A DNA stretch of 57,174 nt. Source: Oscillospiraceae bacterium. GTDB taxonomy: Bacteria > Bacillota > Clostridia > UBA1381. Every line of letters starts with the position of its first letter. Position 1 is the stretch's first letter. The notes beneath the pieces were generated by a model. That model was not told the origin of the DNA and did no database searches. It saw nothing but the letters and a program-made list of their open reading frames with translations. The position numbers and the translations under genes are program-made. Location: NCBI GenBank assembly GCA_022509005.1, contig JAFLUC010000004.1:1-57174 (forward strand), in the 5' to 3' direction. Positions 1 through 10,648 of this stretch are shown here, piece after piece.

Positions 1-2
1 GC

Positions 3-1022
3 GGAACGGCGGTTATGTGGTTCGGCGCCGATTTTTTTGCGCTTGCGATGAAAGAAGAACGCGCAGGAGCCTCAATACGCGCCATAGCTCCGTCAATTCT
101 TCTTGTCGCGCTCGGAACCGCAGTTAAAAGCGGATTTCAGGGTAAATCAGATATGATGCCCACTGCTGTTTCGCAGGTTATTGAGGCATTTATAAAACTG
201 TTTGCAGGCTATTTCCTTGCCGTTGCGCTGCTTGAAGTCGGAAAAAACTATGCCCCGGCAGGCGCTGCTTTGGGCGTAACGGTCGGCGAGCTGGTTGCAA
301 CCCTCATGCTTGTTATCTGGTATGTTTTATCTGTGAAAAAGGTAGAATGTCATGACAGCTCCGGCATAGGTCGCGCTCTTGCTGATATTGCACTTCCGAT
401 GCTTTTTATGTCTGTTGCAGGCTCTGCCATTTCGGTTTGCGACACATCAGTATTGCGAATGAGCCTCATAAAAGCAATAGGCAGCGCGGAAGAAGCGCGG
501 TTCGTTTACGGCGCATACACAGGCTATGCTATGACTGTATTAAATCTTCCGGCAGGGTTTCTTGCCACAATAGGAATAAGCATAATCCCCGTCATATCCG
601 GTGCTGCAGCGATAGGAAACAGGCAGCGTATAAGGGATGTGACCTCACGTGCCATATTATTATCCGCTGCCGCAGGACTTGCAGCCGCCGTTGGAATATA
701 TTTCTTCGGCGGTCTTATGTTGAAGCTGCTGTTTCACAATACATATAGTGTAGATATGCTGCGTATGGCTGTGCCGTCTGTGATGTTTATATGCGTGATG
801 CAAATATGCGGCGCTATTCTGCAGTCAATGGGCTGCATCTGGCGCGCATTTGCCGCGTCAATGGTTGCGGCAGCGATAAAGCTTGCCTGCTCCGCAGTTC
901 TTGCATCGCGCCCGGAATTTAACATATACGGTGCGATTATCGGCACGGATATAGCATTTTGTGTCGGCATGATTATAAATTTAATTGATGTAACACATAT
1001 TACATCAGAAAAGTCTTCTTGA
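3..1022 (+). CDS. SpoVB/MATE-family polysaccharide or lipid flippase, 5' end missing
   Basis: The frame is already open at the left edge, so the N-terminus lies outside the window and about 339 C-terminal residues are seen. The protein is almost entirely hydrophobic, with about nine membrane spans broken by short charged loops (for example KSGFQGKSDMMPTAV and GNRQRIRDVTSRA). This layout and the loop sequences resemble the stage V sporulation protein B / MurJ-like branch of the MATE-MOP flippase superfamily, which moves lipid-linked glycans across the cytoplasmic membrane. In sporulating Firmicutes SpoVB acts in spore cortex synthesis, but several paralogues usually exist, so the exact substrate is unknown. 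The gene ends with TGA 26 bp before the convergent XRE gene. Confidence 0.7.
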   Translation, partial: GTAVMWFGADFFALAMKEERAGASIRAIAPSILLVALGTAVKSGFQGKSDMMPTAVSQVIEAFIKLFAGYFLAVALLEVGKNYAPAGAALGVTVGELVATLMLVIWYVLSVKKVECHDSSGIGRALADIALPMLFMSVAGSAISVCDTSVLRMSLIKAIGSAEEARFVYGAYTGYAMTVLNLPAGFLATIGISIIPVISGAAAIGNRQRIRDVTSRAILLSAAAGLAAAVGIYFFGGLMLKLLFHNTYSVDMLRMAVPSVMFICVMQICGAILQSMGCIWRAFAASMVAAAIKLACSAVLASRPEFNIYGAIIGTDIAFCVGMIINLIDVTHITSEKSS

Positions 1023-1047
1023 CGTAAAAAAGAGTCGGTGGCATTTT

Positions 1048-1413
1048 TTATTTGAAACTCTCTACAATTCTGCCTAACAGCTCATATTGTTTACCGGTAA
1101 GCGTATTTACAGCAGAATTGTTTTTTTCATTATACAGCTTTACTAACTCCCTTACTATTTCAATTTGTCCGTTGGTTAACCCCGAGACTGAAACTGTGTA
1201 TGGGCGTTCATTACCCGCTAAAGAATCTATCGACACATTGAACCACGAAGCAATAGTACGCACTGTTTCAAATGTTGGCGCCGCGGTATTACTCTCATAT
1301 TTACTAATCATAGTTTCGGATACATTTAAAACTTTTGCAAGTCTCTTTTGAGTATAGCCTCTTTGCTTTCGTAAATTTCTTAAAACAGCGCCAAAATCAA
1401 ACGGATTATTCAT
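1048..1413 (-). CDS. XRE-family transcriptional regulator
   Basis: A 121-residue cytoplasmic regulator. An N-terminal Cro/C1-type helix-turn-helix (about residues 8-60) shows LRNLRKQRGYTQKRLAKVLN followed by the recognition-helix segment SETMISKYE. The C-terminal half has no domain I recognise. The ATG at 1413 is chosen because GAAAGGAAAG (1420-1429) sits at ribosome-binding distance; an upstream in-frame TTG at 1431 would overlap that site. It is divergent from the large membrane protein starting at 1604. The 190-bp region between them holds a near-consensus promoter and several TTCAAG/CTTGAA half-sites, so autoregulation and control of the membrane protein are likely, though inferred. Confidence 0.85.
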   Translation of the reverse strand: MNNPFDFGAVLRNLRKQRGYTQKRLAKVLNVSETMISKYESNTAAPTFETVRTIASWFNVSIDSLAGNERPYTVSVSGLTNGQIEIVRELVKLYNEKNNSAVNTLTGKQYELLGRIVESFK

Positions 1414-1451
1414 AGCTAACTTTCCTTTCAATAAAATTATTTATGAAATTC

Positions 1452-1480
1452 TTGACTTTTATTCAAGTATATGCTATAAT
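1452..1480 (+). promoter_or_regulatory. Sigma-A promoter for the membrane protein gene at 1604
   Basis: TTGACT (1452-1457) and TATAAT (1475-1480) are separated by exactly 17 bp. Transcription would begin near 1487, giving a leader of about 115 nt. CTTGAA-type half-sites lie in and after the promoter, which fits repression by the adjacent XRE protein. Confidence 0.75.
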
Positions 1481-1500
1481 TCTTGAATATAAAGAAATTT

Positions 1501-1518
1501 TTCAAGATATATCTTGAA
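1501..1518. promoter_or_regulatory. Perfect 18-bp palindrome, candidate XRE operator
   Basis: TTCAAGATATATCTTGAA is a perfect dyad immediately downstream of the -10 box. A second, wider pair of the same half-sites (ATTCAAG at 1461-1467 and CTTGAAT at 1482-1488) spans the -10 region. The only DNA-binding protein encoded next to it is the XRE regulator. Confidence 0.6.
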
Positions 1519-1603
1519 TTATATTCTATTTTTAGATTTCTATATACTGTTTTATCTTTGGGAAATATTATTTTTGGTAATAAACATTTGGAGGATTACA
1601 TAT

Positions 1604-3430
1604 ATGCTGATATTGAAACGAATGATAAAACCGCTGTGGATTATATGCAGCTTATTCGCCGTTTACGGAATTATACATATAATTTTCGGAAAAATATTTT
1701 TTCCCGAGTCCAATATCATAGGCACTGACACAACTATATGCTTATGCTCAATTGCTGCTCTGTTTCTTTTATACCTTATTCTGAAAAAAATACCGCGTAA
1801 CCGTATATCTGATATTATTTTTATTCTCTGCGCCGCTTTTATAGTTACATTCTATATTTTAGTTACTCCATACACACCCTGTAACGATGCTCTTGACTTA
1901 CACAATACGCTAAAAGAAATCATCAGCGACAATTTATCGGTTTATTATAGAACATATATGGACTTTTGGTTTAACAATTGTATTACTGTATATATGTATC
2001 TGCCGTTTGTCAGAATTGCCGGCGGTGTTGCGGAAGGAGTACGTTTGCTTAACGGAATACTGCTGATAGGCATGATATCTTGCCTTACTCTTACAATATA
2101 TAATTTCAGCGAAAAGAAGCTGTGGCGCGAGCCGATGATCTTACTTTCTCTCATGGCTCCGTCAATGTGTCTTACCGGTCCATATATATACCTCCCCTCA
2201 ATGTTTCTTGCATCAGTCGCAATGCTTTGCTTTTCCTTTGATAAAATTCCGGCATGGGTCGGGTTTATTTTCATTTCGGCTATACTTTATGTTCTTCGTC
2301 CCACATGTGCCGGCTTCATACTGACTTTTACAGTTATATATGGAGTATTACACTTACACAACAAAAGAAAAATGTTGTTTTTAATTGGTTCTGCAGCTAT
2401 GATTATTGTGTGCGGTGCAGTCTTAAAAAACACTGCTGGGGGGATATTATATAAGACAGGAGTCTATAAATATAAGGAAATCAATGATTCCGCAATGCTG
2501 TGGACGCTGGAACTGGGAACAAGAAATGAAGGCGCCTATACAGGGCAATGCACCTATAGTGCATTCGGTATTGATGAGGACGAGCATGATAAAATAAAAA
2601 ACCACTTCGGACAGCTGAGTCTCCGGTATTATTATGATGAGATTTATGATATGGAAAGCTATGAGGAAATAACACGACTGCATACTGAAATACAAAATGA
2701 ACTGAAAGACCGCGCGAAACATTTATTTTTTTCCGCTGATCTTTTCCCGCACATATTGTATAAATCAGCGAATTTTTACGGCAATGTATATCTGCCCTAT
2801 TACTGCAGAGTCAATCTTACTGCGCTTGACAAGCCGGAACTTGATCTCAACAGAATATTCTTCACATACCATAATGTTATTCTGCTGATGTTTTTTATTA
2901 CCATAATAGTAGGCACTGTTATTGAGTTTATTCACCGGACCCGGCAATCCGCGCTTCGTCTGTCACTGATAATAAGCGCGCTCGCTGTACAATGGCTGAT
3001 GATATTGATTACCGAGGTATCAAAAAAATATATGTTCGATTTTTATATACCTATGATGCTTACGATGGGATTGTTTCTCAGCAGCTTTACTTGCAAAACC
3101 GTCGACCGGATCAATATTATTCTGCCCATGTTCACTTTGGCGGCAGCTCTGGATATTTTTCTTATGCGGCAATACATTTCACCGCAGCTCAGCGATATGA
3201 AAGTACAGCTTACAATTGACTCAGATACGGAAATATGCAATATAGATTTCGGTCATACAATCAACGAACCCGGCTGGATGCTGACAGACTTCTACGGCAA
3301 GACCTCAGATCTTTATAATTTGCAATATGCAGAAGTAAAATTCCCGAAAAACACGTTCAATGCTTTCCGGATCATATCTCCTGACGGTGTGGAAAGAACC
3401 TTTTCCGCACAACCGATTGAGGAACCATAG
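1604..3430 (+). CDS. Polytopic membrane protein, probable GT-C-type glycosyltransferase
   Basis: A 608-residue integral membrane protein. About ten hydrophobic helices alternate with short loops in the first 300 residues and around residues 430-530. The C-terminal 70 residues look extracytoplasmic and beta-rich. The loop after the third or fourth helix contains TPYTPCNDALDLHNT, an acidic first outer loop like that of membrane glycosyltransferases of the GT-C fold that use lipid-phosphate sugars (PMT/ArnT-like). The family call is by layout only. ATG 1604 is chosen because GGAGG (1590-1594) precedes it by 9 nt; the frame also reads upstream from a TTG at 1514, but that TTG lies inside the operator palindrome. 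The gene is probably controlled by the divergent XRE repressor. Confidence 0.6.
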   Translation: MLILKRMIKPLWIICSLFAVYGIIHIIFGKIFFPESNIIGTDTTICLCSIAALFLLYLILKKIPRNRISDIIFILCAAFIVTFYILVTPYTPCNDALDLHNTLKEIISDNLSVYYRTYMDFWFNNCITVYMYLPFVRIAGGVAEGVRLLNGILLIGMISCLTLTIYNFSEKKLWREPMILLSLMAPSMCLTGPYIYLPSMFLASVAMLCFSFDKIPAWVGFIFISAILYVLRPTCAGFILTFTVIYGVLHLHNKRKMLFLIGSAAMIIVCGAVLKNTAGGILYKTGVYKYKEINDSAMLWTLELGTRNEGAYTGQCTYSAFGIDEDEHDKIKNHFGQLSLRYYYDEIYDMESYEEITRLHTEIQNELKDRAKHLFFSADLFPHILYKSANFYGNVYLPYYCRVNLTALDKPELDLNRIFFTYHNVILLMFFITIIVGTVIEFIHRTRQSALRLSLIISALAVQWLMILITEVSKKYMFDFYIPMMLTMGLFLSSFTCKTVDRINIILPMFTLAAALDIFLMRQYISPQLSDMKVQLTIDSDTEICNIDFGHTINEPGWMLTDFYGKTSDLYNLQYAEVKFPKNTFNAFRIISPDGVERTFSAQPIEEP

Positions 3431-3476
3431 TGACTAACAAGACCATGCGTCAAAAAATCTCGAGAATCACAAAGAA

Positions 3477-3501
3477 GCGGGAAAGCCTGTGCTTTACCCG
3501 C
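3477..3501 (-). terminator. Hairpin terminator between convergent genes
   Basis: GCGGGAAAGC pairs with GCTTTACCCGC around a CTGT loop, with one bulged base. On the minus strand it is followed by a pyrimidine/T-rich stretch, so it best serves the leucine-rich repeat gene, although it can also fold on the plus strand. Confidence 0.55.
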
Positions 3502-3519
3502 CCCTTGTATTCTTGTGTT

Positions 3520-5289
3520 TTATTTAGCTGATGTGATATTGACCGTTTTTGTATCCCCGTCCCATTCAACATTTGCATTATAGGCTTCAGATACCGCTCT
3601 TACCGGAACAAGGGTCCTTTCATTTACAATAGCAGCAGGGACATCCAGAATAACTTCTTCATCGTTTATATACATAACATCACTGTCGATAGTCATTTTA
3701 ATTACTGTGTTATCTTTTATTGATGTAATTGTCTGCGTTTTCGGATCCCAGTCTACTATTGCGCCCAGAGCTTCAAATATAGCTCGCAAAGGAACTAACG
3801 TTCTTTCATTTACAAGCTGCGGAGCAACATCGAACGATACTTCCCTATCGTCCACATTAACGCGTATAGGCTCCTTCGGAACAGGCGCATTAGCGGAATT
3901 ATAATATATGGATTTTTTTAAATTATCATTCTCTTCTCCTATATATATTTCATTCCATTCACTTTCACTTCCGCCGTACTCAACATACTTGATAGCATCG
4001 CAATCCAAAAATGCAGACTCTTCAATTGTCTTTACGCTTTTTGGAATAGTTACAAGATTTAATTTTCTACAATATTTAAAAGCTCTTCTGCCAATATCTG
4101 ACACATTGCCGGGAAATGTTATATTCGTTAATTCAGGGCAGAATTGAAACGCTTCAAACCCGATGCTTATTACATTTTCACCAATTTCTACGCTTGATAA
4201 ATTATCGCACCAGGCAAATGCGCCGCCGCCAACACTTAATACATTGTCGGGAATTCTGACACTTGTCAATTTAATACATTGGGCAAATGCAAAGTTACCA
4301 ATATTCATTACGCCGCTTCCAATAGAGATGTTTTCCATATTTTTACATCTGCTGAACGCATATGTTCCGATAGTTACTACGCCGTTTCCTATTACCGCAT
4401 CTGTCAGTCCGGAGCAATTTTCGAACGCGTATCCACCAATACTTATCACGTTATCCGGGATTGTTATGCTCGTCAATTGACTGCAGCGGGCAAACGCATG
4501 ATTACCAATACTTTTTACACCGCTTCCTATGTTTATGCTTGTCAAATCACGGCAACCCGAAAACGCATCATCACCAATGGACTTGACGCTGTCCGGAATT
4601 ATAAGCTCATCCCTCAGACCACAGCCACAAAAAGCTCTTTTACCAATGCTTGTAACACTATCAGGAATAGTTACTCTGGTTAAGCTGCTGCATCCATCAA
4701 AAGCATAGACAGGAATTTGTTTTATCCCATCGGGAATATCTATTTCTGTAACTTGTTCATTATTGAGATATAGCTTACTTGCATATTGCGTAGGATTTGA
4801 TTCGCCTCTACCAAAGCTTATATTCAAATAGGCCACAAGGTCTGATATGTATACACTTTCTAAATCGAGGCAAGCCATGAATGCATTACCGCCAATACTT
4901 GTTACGCTTTCCGGAATTGTAAAACTTGTTAATCTGACGCAATCCTTAAACGCACAATCACCAATTCTTGTTATTCCGTCAGGAATTGTTATACTTGTTA
5001 ATAAGCCGCAATATTCAAACGAAAAACTACCAATACTTGTTACTCCTTCTTCTATTATGACTGTTCTGATTTCTAAACGATCATTATACCACGGAACAGC
5101 AGAATAAGAACCATAATCTATCATATCTCCCCTGCCGCTGATTGTAAACGTTCCGTTATCATCGAGTGTCCATGTAAGATTATCGCCGTCTGCTCCGCAA
5201 GTACCGCTTGATGCTGCGCTTGCAATAAGCGGCGTAAATAGAATAAGCATTGCAAATATCAGCGTTATTTTTAAAAATTTATGTTTCAT
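3520..5289 (-). CDS. Secreted BspA-type leucine-rich repeat protein with C-terminal stalk domains
   Basis: 589 residues. Residues 1-26 form a signal peptide (KHKF, hydrophobic core, cleavage near SASA). From about residue 70 to 455 there are at least fifteen repeats of about 23 residues of the form ITIPDSVTSIGxxAFxxC, the LRR_5/BspA pattern found in surface proteins of gut and oral bacteria. Residues of about 470-589 hold two copies of a motif around NERTLVPLRAIFEALGA and NERTLVPVRAVSEAYNA, matching the copper-amine-oxidase N-terminal-like stalk domain that is common in clostridial exported proteins. There is no LPXTG motif, so attachment would be non-covalent or the protein is released. AGGAGG precedes the ATG by a few bases. 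A role in adhesion is inferred from the family only. Confidence 0.85.
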   Translation of the reverse strand: MKHKFLKITLIFAMLILFTPLIASAASSGTCGADGDNLTWTLDDNGTFTISGRGDMIDYGSYSAVPWYNDRLEIRTVIIEEGVTSIGSFSFEYCGLLTSITIPDGITRIGDCAFKDCVRLTSFTIPESVTSIGGNAFMACLDLESVYISDLVAYLNISFGRGESNPTQYASKLYLNNEQVTEIDIPDGIKQIPVYAFDGCSSLTRVTIPDSVTSIGKRAFCGCGLRDELIIPDSVKSIGDDAFSGCRDLTSINIGSGVKSIGNHAFARCSQLTSITIPDNVISIGGYAFENCSGLTDAVIGNGVVTIGTYAFSRCKNMENISIGSGVMNIGNFAFAQCIKLTSVRIPDNVLSVGGGAFAWCDNLSSVEIGENVISIGFEAFQFCPELTNITFPGNVSDIGRRAFKYCRKLNLVTIPKSVKTIEESAFLDCDAIKYVEYGGSESEWNEIYIGEENDNLKKSIYYNSANAPVPKEPIRVNVDDREVSFDVAPQLVNERTLVPLRAIFEALGAIVDWDPKTQTITSIKDNTVIKMTIDSDVMYINDEEVILDVPAAIVNERTLVPVRAVSEAYNANVEWDGDTKTVNITSAK

Positions 5290-5338
5290 TTGGAACCTCC
5301 TGTTGTTTGAAGTCTAACATGAAATATATATTTTAATA

Positions 5339-5358
5339 GGAGACCGTTTTCGGTCTCC
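5339..5358 (-). terminator. Terminator of the ATP synthase operon
   Basis: GGAGACCG and CGGTCTCC form a perfect 8-bp stem with a 4-nt loop just after atpC. On the minus strand it is followed by TATTAAAATATATATTT. Confidence 0.75.
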
Positions 5359-5369
5359 CTATATCTTCA

Positions 5370-5786
5370 TTATAATCCCGGCTTGCGTCGCGCTGCTTCC
5401 TTCATACGCGACATCGCTCTTGACAGCGCAGCCTGTGACAAATAGAAATCAGTCTTGCTCTGCTGCTGTCGCAGACGCTCCTCCGCTCTTTCCATTGCTT
5501 CACGCGCACGGCGCTCGTCAATCTCTTCGGGGCGCTCTGCCGTATCAACGAACACGACCGCGCTGTTATTATTGAAATAACAGAAGCCGCTGCCTGTGAA
5601 AAATATACTCTTTTCTCCGTCTGCGGCAGTAAAACGTGTTTCGCCCATTGTAAGCGCGACAAGCACGTCCTCATGGTTGGGCAGTATCGCATACTCACCG
5701 TCTGCGGCAGGAAGCACAAGCGATTCACATTCACCGTCATAAACAACCTTGTCGGTCGCATATATTTTAAGATTAAAATTAGCCAT
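5370..5786 (-). CDS. atpC: F1F0 ATP synthase epsilon subunit
   Basis: 138 residues, normal length for the subunit. The N-terminal beta-sandwich (NFNLKIYATDKVVYDGECESLVLPAADGE) carries the family pattern, including the GEYAILPNHED segment. The C-terminal helical hairpin (about residues 88-130, rich in E, R and A) is the part that can inhibit ATPase activity in other bacteria. It is the last gene of the atp operon, 13 bp after atpD. AGGAGG lies 6 nt before the ATG. It forms part of the rotor stalk with gamma. Confidence 0.95.
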   Translation of the reverse strand: MANFNLKIYATDKVVYDGECESLVLPAADGEYAILPNHEDVLVALTMGETRFTAADGEKSIFFTGSGFCYFNNNSAVVFVDTAERPEEIDERRAREAMERAEERLRQQQSKTDFYLSQAALSRAMSRMKEAARRKPGL

Positions 5787-5799
5787 ATTAATCCTCCTG

Positions 5800-7215
<1,416 letters not shown>

Positions 7216-7226
7216 TCAATCTATTT

Positions 7227-8117
7227 TCATTTTTTCGCACGTTTTAAGGCTTTGGCTCCTGCCGCAACCTCTGTTATCTCCTGCGTGATCCTAGCCTGAC
7301 GGACACGGTTATACTGTATCGATAAATCGTGCAGCATATCCTTTCCCGCATCGGTTGCCGCCTGCATGGCTGTTACTCTCGCATTCTGCTCACAGCAGTA
7401 TGCTTCTACAAGCGCGCTGTAAATATATCCTACAACACAGGTAGGCGCGACAGAATCAAGCACAGCCTCCGGTGACGGAAACATCGGAATTTCCGCATAA
7501 TGTGCGCCGTCATCATTATCGTAATCCTCACGCGACAGCGGCAAGATACGCGTTATTACCGGCTCCATCTCCGACGCGCTTATCATACGTGTATATATAA
7601 TTAACACTTCATCAAGCTTATTTTCCACATACTGCTCAATAAGCGTATTGGCAATATGCCGCGCTCTGCCGAGCGTCGGATTCTGAGCGGTATAATGGAA
7701 TGTTTCATTTATATTGTAATGCCTTGTTCTGAAATGATTTTCACCCACATGCCCCACAACATAAAGCTCATACGTCTTTCGCGGCTCCCTTATTGCCGCC
7801 TTGGCAAGCTTTAAGACATTATGATTATATGAGCCCGCAAGACCTTTATCTGCGGTTATAACAAGAAACCCGCGCCGTCTTTGTTCCTGCGATTTAAAAT
7901 CATCATGCCTGCCAAACACATCATGAACAATCTGCGGTGAGTGTGACAGAACGCCCGAGATGATTTCATCAAGCTTTTTAAAGTACGGCTCGGTGTTCGC
8001 AAGCTGCTCCCGGGCCTTTCGCATCTTGTTCGATGAGATCATGTACATTGCGTTCGTGATCTTCATCGTATCCTTGATACTGTTTATTCTTTCCTGTATT
8101 TCGCTGAGACTTGCCAT
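7227..8117 (-). CDS. atpG: F1F0 ATP synthase gamma subunit
   Basis: 296 residues, usual length. The N-terminal coiled-coil helix (SLSEIQERINSIKDTMKITNAMYMIS) and the C-terminal helix (ATDAGKDMLHDLSIQYNRVRQARITQEITEV, near residues 255-285) are the conserved ends that form the rotating shaft inside the alpha-beta hexamer. ITADKGLAGSYN in the middle is also a family signature. ATG 8117 is preceded by GTGAGGTGTC. It is 9 bp downstream of atpA and therefore in the same transcript. Confidence 0.95.
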   Translation of the reverse strand: MASLSEIQERINSIKDTMKITNAMYMISSNKMRKAREQLANTEPYFKKLDEIISGVLSHSPQIVHDVFGRHDDFKSQEQRRRGFLVITADKGLAGSYNHNVLKLAKAAIREPRKTYELYVVGHVGENHFRTRHYNINETFHYTAQNPTLGRARHIANTLIEQYVENKLDEVLIIYTRMISASEMEPVITRILPLSREDYDNDDGAHYAEIPMFPSPEAVLDSVAPTCVVGYIYSALVEAYCCEQNARVTAMQAATDAGKDMLHDLSIQYNRVRQARITQEITEVAAGAKALKRAKK

Positions 8118-8126
8118 AGTGACACC

Positions 8127-9644
8127 TCACTTAACGAGTGTCGGGTTCGCAAAGAATTTCTTTGCAGTCTCAACAATCTTATTCTTAAGCTCCGGTGTAA
8201 GCTCCTTTGTATCGTTAAGCTTGCGTTCAATTTCCGGCGCGTAGGTTTTGAAATATTCAAGCATCGCCATTTGCGCCTTTTTGATCTTGTTTACAGGAAT
8301 GCGCATAAATAGCTTTTCTGTTGCCGCGACAAGCGTTATAACCTGATGCGGCATACTCATAGGATGGCTTAACGGCTGCTTTAAAAGCTCCATAAGCCCC
8401 TTGCCGTATCTCAGCTGGTTCTGCGTGCTTTCGTCAAGGTCTGACGCGAACTGCGTAAATATCTCCATTTCACGATACTGTGCGAGATCGATTCGGATCG
8501 AGCCCGAAACCTTCTTCATTGCCTTTGTCTGCGCCGCGCCGCCCACTCGCGATACGGAAAGACCGACATTAACGGCAGGACGCATACCTGAGAAGAACAG
8601 TCCGCTTTCAAGATAAATCTGACCGTCCGTAATTGAAATTACGTTTGTTGGTATATATGCCGAAACGTCACCCGACTGCGTTTCTATTACAGGCAGTGCT
8701 GTTATTGAACCGCCGCCAAGAGCGTCAGAAAGCTTTGCCGAACGCTCCAGAAGTCTTGAATGGAGATAGAACACGTCTCCCGGATAGGCCTCACGTCCAG
8801 GCGAACGTTCGAGAAGAAGCGATATTTCACGATATGCCGCAGCGTGCTTTGACAAGTCATCATATACAATAAGCACGTCCTTGCCCGCGTACATGAAATA
8901 TTCCGCGATTGCCGCGCCTGCGTACGGCGCGATATACTGTACCGGTGCCGGATCGCTCGCGTTGGCTGTTACAACTATCGTATGATCCATTGCGCCATGC
9001 GTTTTTAATGTGTTTACAAGCTTGGCAACGGTTGAAGCCTTCTGCCCGATTGCGACATAAACGCAGATAACACCCTTTCCGTTCTGGTTTATGATCGTAT
9101 CTGTCGCGATTGACGTCTTTCCGGTCTGCCTGTCACCTATTATAAGCTCACGCTGCCCCTTGCCTATCGGGAACATTGAGTCGATCGACAAGATACCTGT
9201 TTCAAGCGGCTGGCATACCGACTGCCTGTCTATAATTCCCGGTGCCGGGCGTTCAACAGGATAATAATCATCAGCCTTTATCTCGCCCATGCCGTCTATC
9301 GGATCGCCCAATGCGTTGATAACTCTGCCCATGAAGCCCTCGCCTACCGGCACGCTTGCCATTTTTTCAGTACGCGTCACCTTTGTGCCTTCCTTGATCG
9401 AACCTTCAAGATCGAAAAGAATACAGCCTATCTCATTTCTTCTTACATCCTGAACCATGCCCTTGACGCCGTTTTCAAACACGACTATCTCGCCGTACAT
9501 AGCGTGATCAAGACCGTTTATAACAGCTATACCATCACCTACATACTTAACAGAGCCTATGTCATGATTCTTTTTTTCTATTTCATAATTTGCTATTTCA
9601 CTTCGTAAAAGAGCAACAATCTGTTTTGAACTGATTTGATTCAA
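8127..9644 (-). CDS. atpA: F1F0 ATP synthase alpha subunit
   Basis: 505 residues. The nucleotide-binding P-loop is GDRQTGKT near residue 170. The family signature [17 protein letters not shown] is present near residue 360. The first 25 residues form the helix that binds the delta subunit. The start codon is TTG (9642-9644), 9 nt after GGAGG, as with atpD; both main F1 genes thus use TTG. Alpha binds nucleotide without hydrolysing it and forms the hexamer with beta. It lies 37 bp after atpH. Confidence 0.97.
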   Translation of the reverse strand: MNQISSKQIVALLRSEIANYEIEKKNHDIGSVKYVGDGIAVINGLDHAMYGEIVVFENGVKGMVQDVRRNEIGCILFDLEGSIKEGTKVTRTEKMASVPVGEGFMGRVINALGDPIDGMGEIKADDYYPVERPAPGIIDRQSVCQPLETGILSIDSMFPIGKGQRELIIGDRQTGKTSIATDTIINQNGKGVICVYVAIGQKASTVAKLVNTLKTHGAMDHTIVVTANASDPAPVQYIAPYAGAAIAEYFMYAGKDVLIVYDDLSKHAAAYREISLLLERSPGREAYPGDVFYLHSRLLERSAKLSDALGGGSITALPVIETQSGDVSAYIPTNVISITDGQIYLESGLFFSGMRPAVNVGLSVSRVGGAAQTKAMKKVSGSIRIDLAQYREMEIFTQFASDLDESTQNQLRYGKGLMELLKQPLSHPMSMPHQVITLVAATEKLFMRIPVNKIKKAQMAMLEYFKTYAPEIERKLNDTKELTPELKNKIVETAKKFFANPTLVK

Positions 9645-9681
9645 ATTGAATCACCTCCGCTGAGTCGCAAAAACACGACTG

Positions 9682-10125
9682 TCATATAGATAATTTACGG
9701 CTTATACCGTCAAGGCGGCCTTTTATGCTGTAATCAAACTCGCTGCCTGCGACCCTTAGCTGAAAACCGCCTATAAGAGTTTTATCCTCTTTGAGAGTCA
9801 GCTCGACCTCCTGCTTATTATACATGTCCGCCAGCCTTGCCTTAATAGCTTTTATCTGATCCTCTGACGGAGCTGTACAATAAATAAGCTCCGCTTGAAG
9901 CGTCTTTTCCGTTTCGGCAATAAACAGCTTTAAGAAATCCTTAATGCTGTCCTGCAATATCTGATCTATTGCCTCATGCTTCGCCTCCGGTCCGATAGCC
10001 GGATCGCACAGCATATCAAAAAGCTCCGGATTTGTTTTAATAAGATCCTCGACCTCGCCGAAATCAAGAACGGAGCTATCAAGCTCTAAGGCTGCCTTTG
10101 CGTAATCAATTGCCGACTGAGCCAT
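9682..10125 (-). CDS. atpH: F1F0 ATP synthase delta subunit
   Basis: 147 residues from ATG 10125, slightly shorter than the usual 175-180 residues for this subunit. The N-terminal helical bundle begins AQSAIDYAKAALEL; the C-terminal half contains EVELTLKEDKTLIGGFQLRVAGSEFDYSIKGRLDGISRKL, the family signature (OSCP/delta). ATG 10125 is preferred to the two in-frame GTG codons at 10131 and 10134 because the GGGTGGTG that precedes it is the only purine-rich ribosome binding site. It overlaps the end of atpF by 20 bp, which suggests translational coupling. It links F1 to the peripheral stalk. Confidence 0.93.
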   Translation of the reverse strand: MAQSAIDYAKAALELDSSVLDFGEVEDLIKTNPELFDMLCDPAIGPEAKHEAIDQILQDSIKDFLKLFIAETEKTLQAELIYCTAPSEDQIKAIKARLADMYNKQEVELTLKEDKTLIGGFQLRVAGSEFDYSIKGRLDGISRKLSI

Positions 10126-10609
10126 TGTCACCACCCGTTTCCGTCAAAAACTTTTCATATAACGAATCGTTTATGTCCTTCAAGTCGCTTGTTTCAAGAA
10201 CCTTTTTGGTTATATCTATCGCAAGACCCGCAATTTCGGACTGTATGCCTTCCATAACCTTTGTGCGCTCTTTTTCCATATTCTTACGTGCGTTATTAAC
10301 GATTTTGTCAGCCTCGGAACGCGCACCCTCAACAAGCCGGTTGTATTCCGTATCGGCATTTGATCTTGCTTCTTCCATAAGCTTTGCCGACTCCGTATCT
10401 ACGCTTTTAAGCTTATCATTCCACTCCGCTTCAAGAGCTGCCGCGTTAGCCTTTGACGCTTCCGCGTCACTAAGCTGACCATTGATCAGATCCTCACGCT
10501 TTTTAATAATATTGCGTATAGGTTTAACGGCAACAAAACGCATTATCAAAACCAGAACGATCAGGTTTATTACTATCATAATAATATTCGGTAAATCAAA
10601 GTGAAGCAT
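10106..10609 (-). CDS. atpF: F1F0 ATP synthase b subunit
   Basis: 167 residues. One N-terminal membrane helix (IIMIVINLIVLVLIMRFVAVKPI, about residues 8-30) is followed by a long charged coiled-coil, typical of the peripheral stalk. ATG 10609 is chosen because GGAGGA (10619-10626 in reverse) is 9 nt upstream; a more distal in-frame TTG at 10630 would place the ribosome binding site inside the gene. It overlaps atpH by 20 bp and follows atpE by 39 bp. Confidence 0.93.
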   Translation of the reverse strand: MLHFDLPNIIMIVINLIVLVLIMRFVAVKPIRNIIKKREDLINGQLSDAEASKANAAALEAEWNDKLKSVDTESAKLMEEARSNADTEYNRLVEGARSEADKIVNNARKNMEKERTKVMEGIQSEIAGLAIDITKKVLETSDLKDINDSLYEKFLTETGGDNGSVGN

Positions 10610-10648
10610 CCCCGTTCGTCCTCCTTCCAAAAATCAAAAATTTAATTA

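Noticed and set aside
1514..1603. An N-terminal extension of the membrane protein from TTG 1514
   Set aside because: The codon lies within the operator palindrome and lacks a ribosome binding site; ATG 1604 has GGAGG at 9 nt.
3700..5100. DNA-level tandem repeats in the leucine-rich repeat gene as a non-coding repeat element
   Set aside because: The about 69-bp periodicity follows from the 23-residue protein repeats in one continuous frame.
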